DNA of 14,155 nt from a bacterium. GTDB taxonomy: Bacteria > Patescibacteriota > Minisyncoccia > Phycocordibacterales > Phycocordibacteraceae. Location: positions 1 to 14,155 of the forward strand of contig JAKAMJ010000007.1 in NCBI GenBank assembly GCA_021812955.1, in the 5' to 3' direction. The position numbers were made by a program, and so were the translations under genes. The notes below the pieces were generated by a model that saw only the letters and a list, made by a program, of their open reading frames with translations, did no database searches and was not told the DNA's origin. This document shows, one piece after another, positions 11,592 to 14,155 of the stretch; within the stretch, counting starts at the first letter, position 1; the number at the start of each line of letters is the position of its first letter.

Positions 11592-12164
11592 ATGGGATAC
11601 GAGGCATACCGAGAGAAAGTTGTCGCGTTCTACCGGCGCCACAAGCGCATGCCGGACCACAGCGAGCTCGCGCGGCTCGCCGGGTTCAAGTCGAAGAACG
11701 CGGCGTGGAAGCTCGCGCAGAAGCTCGTCGAGGACGGCGTCGTGGAGAAGGACGCGCGCGGCAAGCTCGTGCCGAAGAATCTGGGCGGCGCGCGGCTCCT
11801 CGGCGTGGTCGAGGCCGGGTTCCCGTCGCCGGCGGAAGAGGAGCTTCTCGACGTCATGGATTTCGACGAGTTCCTTACGCCGAACAAGGAGTCGAGCTAC
11901 ATCTTGAAGGTGAAAGGCGACTCGATGATAGACGCGGGTATCCGCGAGGGAGACCTGGTCGTCGTCGAGCGCCGGCAGACCTACAAGCCGGGGCAGATAG
12001 TCGTCGCCAGTATCGACGGCGCGTTCACCATGAAGTACCTGCGCAAGGGCGCTCGCGGGTACTACCTCGAGCCGGCGAATGCGTTGCTCAAACCCATTTA
12101 CCCGAAGGACGGCGAGACGCTCTCCATCGAGGCAGTGGTAACGAGCGTGGTGCGGAAGTATTAG
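11592..12164 (+). CDS. lexA: LexA repressor (S24 self-cleaving)
   Basis: This is a 190-residue protein. Residues 1-62 are a LexA winged helix (SELARLAGFKSKNAAWKLAQ recognition region), and the rest is the S24 latent-protease domain. Cleavage site Ala75-Gly76 lies in VVEAGFPSPAEE, catalytic Ser111 in KGDSMIDAGI and catalytic Lys148 in FTMKYLRK; these spacings (36 and 37) match E. coli LexA (35 and 37). RecA filaments should trigger self-cleavage and induce the operon. The start at 11592 is set by the promoter geometry; a longer frame from 11535 would translate the operator. No Shine-Dalgarno sequence is present. It is followed six bases later by the Y-family polymerase. UmuD is less likely because the DNA-binding domain is complete. 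Confidence 0.9.
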   Translation: MGYEAYREKVVAFYRRHKRMPDHSELARLAGFKSKNAAWKLAQKLVEDGVVEKDARGKLVPKNLGGARLLGVVEAGFPSPAEEELLDVMDFDEFLTPNKESSYILKVKGDSMIDAGIREGDLVVVERRQTYKPGQIVVASIDGAFTMKYLRKGARGYYLEPANALLKPIYPKDGETLSIEAVVTSVVRKY

Positions 12165-12170
12165 GAATCC

Positions 12171-13478
12171 ATGTCCTGGGGTGCACCGCGTTCATACCCG
12201 CGCGCTATCCTGCACATCGACGGCGACGCGTTCTTCGCGTCCTGCGAGGTGGCGAAGAATCCGACGCTTCGCGGCAAGCCGGTCATAACGGGGAAGGAGC
12301 GCGGCATCGTGTCGGCGGCCACGTACGAGGCGAAGGCGCGCGGGGTGGTGCGCGGTATGGAGCTCCACGAGGTGCGCCGCATCTGCCCGGACGCGGTTAT
12401 CCTGCCGTCAGACTACGAGACGTACAGCCTCTTCTCGCACCGCATGTATGACATCGTCCGGCGCTTCACGCCCACGGTCGAGGAGTACGGCATCGACGAG
12501 TGCTTCGCGGAAATCACCGGCATGCGCCGCGCGTTCCACGCATCGTACCCGGAGATCGCGGCCGAGGTGAAGCGCACGCTCGAGGCGGAACTCGGCATGA
12601 CGTTCTCGATAGGCCTTTCGGCGACGAAGGTACTCGCGAAGATAGGCTCGAAGTGGCAGAAGCCGTCCGGGCTCACCTGCATCCCGCTTACCGAGGCGCA
12701 CGCGTTCCTCGCGAAGACGCCGGCCGAGCGCGTGTGGGGCATCGGACCGAATACCGCCGCGCTCCTCGCGCGGTACGGCGTTACGACCGCGGCTGCGCTC
12801 GCGGCGAAAGACGAGGCGTTGGTCAGGGCGCGTCTCACGAAGCCTGTGCAGGAGCTCTGGCACGAGCTCCGCGGCGAGGCGGTGCTCGAACTGGATACGG
12901 AGGGGCGGCAGGCGTACCAGTCGATAAGCAAGACGAAGACCTTTACGCCGCCCTCGGCCGACGCCGCGTTCCTCTTTTCGCAGCTCTCGAAGAACGTCGA
13001 GAATGCGTGCGGGAAGGCGCGGCGGTGGGAGCTCGTCGCGCGGCGCGTCTCGTTCTTCCTCAAGACACAGGATTTCCGGTACCACAGCCTCGAGCTCGAC
13101 CTGCCGCACCCGTCCGCGCTGCCGCAGGACGTGCTCCGGGTCATCGAGCCGGCGTTCGCCCGCGTGTACCGGCCGGGCGTCCGGTATCGCACGACCGGCG
13201 TCACGCTCCTCTCGCTCGAGGCGCGTGGGCAGGCGCAGCTCGACCTCTTCGGCGCGGTCGAGGCGAGCGCGCGGCTCGAGCGCGTGCTCGAGCGCGCGGA
13301 CGCGGTCGCCGAAAAGTACGGCAAGCACACGCTCTTTCTCGGTTCGTCGTTCGCGGCGATGACGCGGCACGCGCACGAGGGCGCGCGCGCCGAAGCGCCC
13401 ACGCGCACGAGGGCGCTGTTCAAGGGCGAGTCCGCGCGACGGCGGCTCGGCATCCCGTTCCTCGGCGAGGTGGGGTAG
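12171..13478 (+). CDS. dinB: Y-family DNA polymerase (DinB/UmuC, translesion synthesis)
   Basis: This is a 435-residue protein. The palm carries HIDGDAFFASCE with metal-binding Asp17, steric-gate Phe22 and YGIDECFAEI with Asp109-Glu110. SIGLSATKVLAKIGSKWQKP (146-165) is the family block after the palm, followed by the thumb HhH segment (VWGIGPNTAALLARYGV) and the little finger. QLDLF at 356-360 is a sliding-clamp motif; unlike most Pol IV, some 75 residues follow it (KYGKHTLFLGSSFAA and a basic tail), which is more like UmuC in layout. It bypasses damaged template bases at the cost of fidelity. AGGA lies about four bases before the ATG. It is co-transcribed with lexA under the SOS box, so damage should induce both. 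Confidence 0.9.
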   Translation: MSWGAPRSYPRAILHIDGDAFFASCEVAKNPTLRGKPVITGKERGIVSAATYEAKARGVVRGMELHEVRRICPDAVILPSDYETYSLFSHRMYDIVRRFTPTVEEYGIDECFAEITGMRRAFHASYPEIAAEVKRTLEAELGMTFSIGLSATKVLAKIGSKWQKPSGLTCIPLTEAHAFLAKTPAERVWGIGPNTAALLARYGVTTAAALAAKDEALVRARLTKPVQELWHELRGEAVLELDTEGRQAYQSISKTKTFTPPSADAAFLFSQLSKNVENACGKARRWELVARRVSFFLKTQDFRYHSLELDLPHPSALPQDVLRVIEPAFARVYRPGVRYRTTGVTLLSLEARGQAQLDLFGAVEASARLERVLERADAVAEKYGKHTLFLGSSFAAMTRHAHEGARAEAPTRTRALFKGESARRRLGIPFLGEVG

Positions 13479-13519
13479 CTGTGCATAGCGGCTGGCGGCC
13501 CTCGCGTGCTACGCTTTTT
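13475..13519 (+). terminator. Possible terminator after the polymerase gene
   Basis: GTAGC (13475-13479) can pair with GCTAC (13508-13512), or GCGT-GCT-ACGC (13504-13514) can fold, and TTTTT follows at 13515-13519. The stems are short, so this is weak. Confidence 0.3.
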
Positions 13520-13547
13520 GCGTACCTTACTTAATCGTTTTACCAGC

Positions 13548-14155
13548 ATGAAATACTCATTCTTCAGCAGTCCGCGCGTGAAGGCCGCCGCCGTCGGCGT
13601 CGCATGCGCAGTATCGCTCTTCGGGGTTGCGCCGCTCTCGCACGCGGCATCGCTCACGAGTGAGCAGATCAGTGCGATTACCGGCCTCCTGCAGGCGTTC
13701 GGTGCGGATTCCGCAACCATCGCGAATGTGCAGGCAGTGCTCGAGGGGACGCCCGCTCCAAGCGGTTCTACAGCGACGTCCACGCCGAGCGTGAACGGTC
13801 CGGGGAACGCGTCGAGCTGCATGTCGCTCTCGGGCACGCTCTCCATGGGTGCTTCCGGCGAGGATGTGTCGAGACTCCAGCAGTTCCTCGCACAGAACTC
13901 GAGCATTTATCCGCAAGGGCTCGTGACCGGTTACTACGGTCAGGAGACTGAGAATGCGGTGCAGCGCTGGCAGGCGGCGCACGGCATCGTCGCCTCCGGC
14001 ACGCCCATGACGACCGGGTACGGCGTCGTCGGCCCTACGACGCGCGGCGAGATGGAGCACGAGATGGAGACCGAGTGCAACAGCGGCGACAATCAGGGCG
14101 CGAGCGGTGACCACGCGAGCGCCACGTCGACCGCGACGCACGAGGGCGAAGGTTC
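13548..14155 (+). CDS. Secreted peptidoglycan-binding domain protein (3' end outside window)
   Basis: The first 202 residues are present and the frame runs off the window. Residues 1-33 form a signal peptide: basic start (MKYSFFSSPRVK), hydrophobic core AAAVGVACAVSLFGVAPL, and SHA-A cleavage. Residues 35-66 (LTSEQISAITGLLQAFGADS, then a VQAVL helix) are a short helical motif seen repeatedly in exported Parcubacteria proteins. A low-complexity Ser/Thr/Pro linker is followed by a PG_binding_1 fold at about 98-168 (GEDVSRLQQFLAQ, GLVTGYYGQETENAVQRWQA, GVVGPTTRGEME). It probably attaches to the cell wall outside the membrane; the C-terminal catalytic or adhesive part, if any, is not visible. Two cysteines (91 and 177) bracket the domain and could pair. 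Confidence 0.85.
   Translation, partial: MKYSFFSSPRVKAAAVGVACAVSLFGVAPLSHAASLTSEQISAITGLLQAFGADSATIANVQAVLEGTPAPSGSTATSTPSVNGPGNASSCMSLSGTLSMGASGEDVSRLQQFLAQNSSIYPQGLVTGYYGQETENAVQRWQAAHGIVASGTPMTTGYGVVGPTTRGEMEHEMETECNSGDNQGASGDHASATSTATHEGEG

Noticed and set aside
12408..13906. Long minus-strand open frames opposite the polymerase gene
   Set aside because: High GC produces long antisense frames. Their translations are Arg/Ser/Ala-rich with no motifs, while the plus strand encodes a complete Y-family polymerase.
13557..14141. Minus-strand frame opposite the secreted protein
   Set aside because: It is Arg-rich and featureless. The plus-strand frame has a signal peptide and a PG_binding_1 domain.
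1..14155. CRISPR array, insertion sequence or prophage genes
   Set aside because: No regularly spaced repeats, transposase, integrase or phage structural genes were seen. The repeats present are confined to the tRNA-Asp tail and the TrmB control region.

Overview
The window reads as a chromosomal segment of a Candidatus Patescibacteria (CPR) bacterium, most likely a Parcubacteria/Kaiserbacteria-type lineage. This rests on family recognition rather than a marker gene. The pointers are a secreted peptidoglycan-binding protein of the type common in that group (3' end of the window), an HTH plus LAGLIDADG-like protein next to a tRNA, an orphan multi-TM histidine kinase, tRNA genes without an encoded CCA at the mature end, and a tRNA interrupted by a group I intron. 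Coding is dense, with many overlapping or abutting genes. GC is uneven: hand counts gave 29/60 on bases 3061-3120 and 39/60 on bases 12241-12300.

Layout. (1) 1-584: C-terminal end of a PaaK/CapK-like adenylate-forming enzyme. (2) 585-4736: a lower-GC module with two overlapping TrmB-like regulators on the minus strand. They are divergent from a tight four-gene plus-strand operon encoding a SAM methyltransferase, a diverged HAM1/RdgB-like NTP pyrophosphatase, a thymidylate-kinase-like P-loop kinase and a GreA-like factor, closed by a strong hairpin terminator. The divergent intergenic region carries matching 12-bp operator-like sites over perfect TTGACA boxes on both sides. (3) 5038-8680: a nitroreductase (Acg-type), a ThiF/E1-like adenylyltransferase and a membrane histidine kinase, nearly contiguous. 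(4) 8711-9355: a minus-strand GNAT acetyltransferase. (5) 9666-11521: two tRNA genes. tRNA-Met(CAU) overlaps the stop codon of the HTH/LAGLIDADG-like protein, and tRNA-Asp(GUC) is split by a 204-nt group I intron. A LAGLIDADG remnant abuts the 5' end of the tRNA-Asp gene. Its 3' end is followed by a palindromic repeat zone that duplicates the tRNA 3' end. (6) 11556-13478: an SOS operon, lexA plus a Y-family DNA polymerase, with a LexA-type box between the -35 and -10 elements. (7) 13548-end: the start of the secreted peptidoglycan-binding protein.

The best candidates for something new are the intron-bearing tRNA-Asp with its flanking homing-endonuclease remnant and tRNA-tail repeats, and the TrmB-controlled methyltransferase/NTPase/kinase/Gre cassette. 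A further theme is that several genes have a -10-like box ending about 6 nt before the ATG and no Shine-Dalgarno sequence, which suggests leaderless transcripts. Nothing here was checked against a database.
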